Source of the DNA: Nocardioides islandensis | Lineage (GTDB): Bacteria; Actinomycetota; Actinomycetes; Propionibacteriales; Nocardioidaceae | Reading direction: 5' to 3' | DNA length: 64,000 nt | Assembly: GCF_015352455.1 (NCBI RefSeq) | Contig: NZ_JADKPN010000002.1 | Coordinates: 186,001-250,000, forward strand | Shown: piece after piece, positions 63,459-64,000 of the stretch | Layout: every line of letters begins with the position of its first letter | How positions within the stretch are numbered: the stretch's first letter is position 1 | Made by a program: the position numbers and the translations under genes | Notes under the pieces: model-generated | What the model was told of the DNA's origin: nothing | The model's database searches: none | The model's input: only the letters and a program-made list of their open reading frames with translations

Positions 63459-64000
63459 GTGGCGTCACGGGTGCGGAGCCGACCGGTCCTCCGGCCCGGC
63501 CTGCGCGTCTACCGTCGTGACGACACCCACCTCCAGGTGGGCCTCGACGAGCCGCGCGTGGTGCTGCCCGACTCCCCCGGCGTCCGTCGCCTGCTCCGCG
63601 ACCTCGAGGCCGCCGCCGGTCTGGACGCGCTGACACCGGACGCCGGGCTGGCCTACCAACGGCTCGTCGAGCGTGGGCTCGTGGTCGACCAGCGCGACCT
63701 CACGTCGCGCCGTGCCGGCGTCGTCCCCGTGTTCGCCAGCCACGGCCCGGAGGCACCCGCGCGCCTGGCGTCGCGGGCGTCCTGCACCGTGGACGTCCGG
63801 GCGCCCCAGCGCTGGCAGACCGTGATCGGCCAGTGGCTCTCCGAGGCAGGCGTGGCCGTCGCCGGTCCTGGGCGCCCGTCGGTGACGCTCCTCGTCACCG
63901 CCGGCGAGCCGCCACGCTCCCTGGTCGACGCGCTGGTGACCGACGACCGTCCGCACCTGCTGCTCGCGCTGCTGCCCGACCGCGCCCGGCTCGGACCCTT
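63459..64000 (+). CDS. TOMM-leader-binding/ThiF-like protein, N-terminal part
   Basis: Open frame from GTG 63459 to the end of the window (180 codons, 3' end missing). The start LRPGLRVYRRDDTHLQVGLD then RVVLPDSPGVRRLLRDLE and LAYQRLVERGLVVDQ resembles the RiPP-recognition-like first domain of proteins annotated as TOMM precursor leader peptide-binding or ThiF-family in actinobacteria. The later part (RWQTVIGQWLSEAGVAVAGP, VTLLVTAGEPPRSLVDALV) looks like a Rossmann-type strand-helix region. No catalytic motif is reached in the window. The family call is by pattern only. Confidence 0.6.
   Translation, partial: MASRVRSRPVLRPGLRVYRRDDTHLQVGLDEPRVVLPDSPGVRRLLRDLEAAAGLDALTPDAGLAYQRLVERGLVVDQRDLTSRRAGVVPVFASHGPEAPARLASRASCTVDVRAPQRWQTVIGQWLSEAGVAVAGPGRPSVTLLVTAGEPPRSLVDALVTDDRPHLLLALLPDRARLGP

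Overview
High-GC actinobacterial DNA, most like a Nocardioides-type propionibacterial genome. The evidence is strong GC3 bias, frequent GTG starts, chained 4-bp gene overlaps, many apparently leaderless promoters, and the right-flank set UPF0182 / PPA1309-like / PDZ-Lon protease / DUF2342 metalloprotease / DUF5679. The species call is inference.

Layout. (1) 1-2560: tail of an MFS transporter, then a leftward operon TetR - SAM methyltransferase - ArsR - SRPBCC protein with a clear TetR-type operator. (2) 2937-11460: defence island. An FRG + DUF262 gene pair is followed by a tightly coupled five-gene operon: MORC/MutL-like GHKL ATPase, SF2 helicase with a Mrr-like nuclease domain, unknown 208-aa protein, Vsr-like nuclease and cytosine-C5 methyltransferase. 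(3) 11476-49727: body of an integrative conjugative element (ICE). It has a MobF relaxase-helicase, a complete Tad-like pilus operon (SAF/CpaB-like, CpaE-like, CpaF ATPase, TadB, TadC, Flp, two TadE-like, TadG-like, LysM-BTAD protein), Prim-Pol and ParB proteins, and a type IV secretion set (VirB8-like, SLT-NlpC/P60 hydrolase, two small pilin-like membrane proteins, TrbL/VirB6, SCO6880-type, VirB4, ArdC-like metallopeptidase, VirD4 coupling protein). After these come an AlbA_2/Schlafen-type protein, a frameshifted helix-turn-helix gene, SSB and several unknowns. (4) 49859-51545: tyrosine integrase, excisionase and the initiator tRNA-Met whose 3' end is the probable attachment site. (5) 51602-64000: chromosomal flank with an ABM monooxygenase and its TetR regulator, the UPF0182 / PPA1309 / PDZ-protease group, moaE, DUF2342 protease, NUDIX, a YgjP-like metallopeptidase, a PHP protein, a crotonase, DUF5679, and the start of a TOMM/ThiF-like gene cut by the window end.

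How it fits together. Int/Xis recombine the element at the tRNA. The relaxase nicks and unwinds DNA at an oriT, probably in the purine-rich gap at 15815-16191. VirD4 passes DNA to the VirB4/VirB6/VirB8 channel, the SLT-NlpC/P60 enzyme opens the wall, and the Tad-like fibre may bring cells together. Prim-Pol, ParB and SSB would support the excised form, and a LexA-type box suggests an SOS link. The restriction-type operon and the FRG/DUF262 pair are probable cargo. The left attachment copy was not found in the window, so the left end of the element is unresolved.
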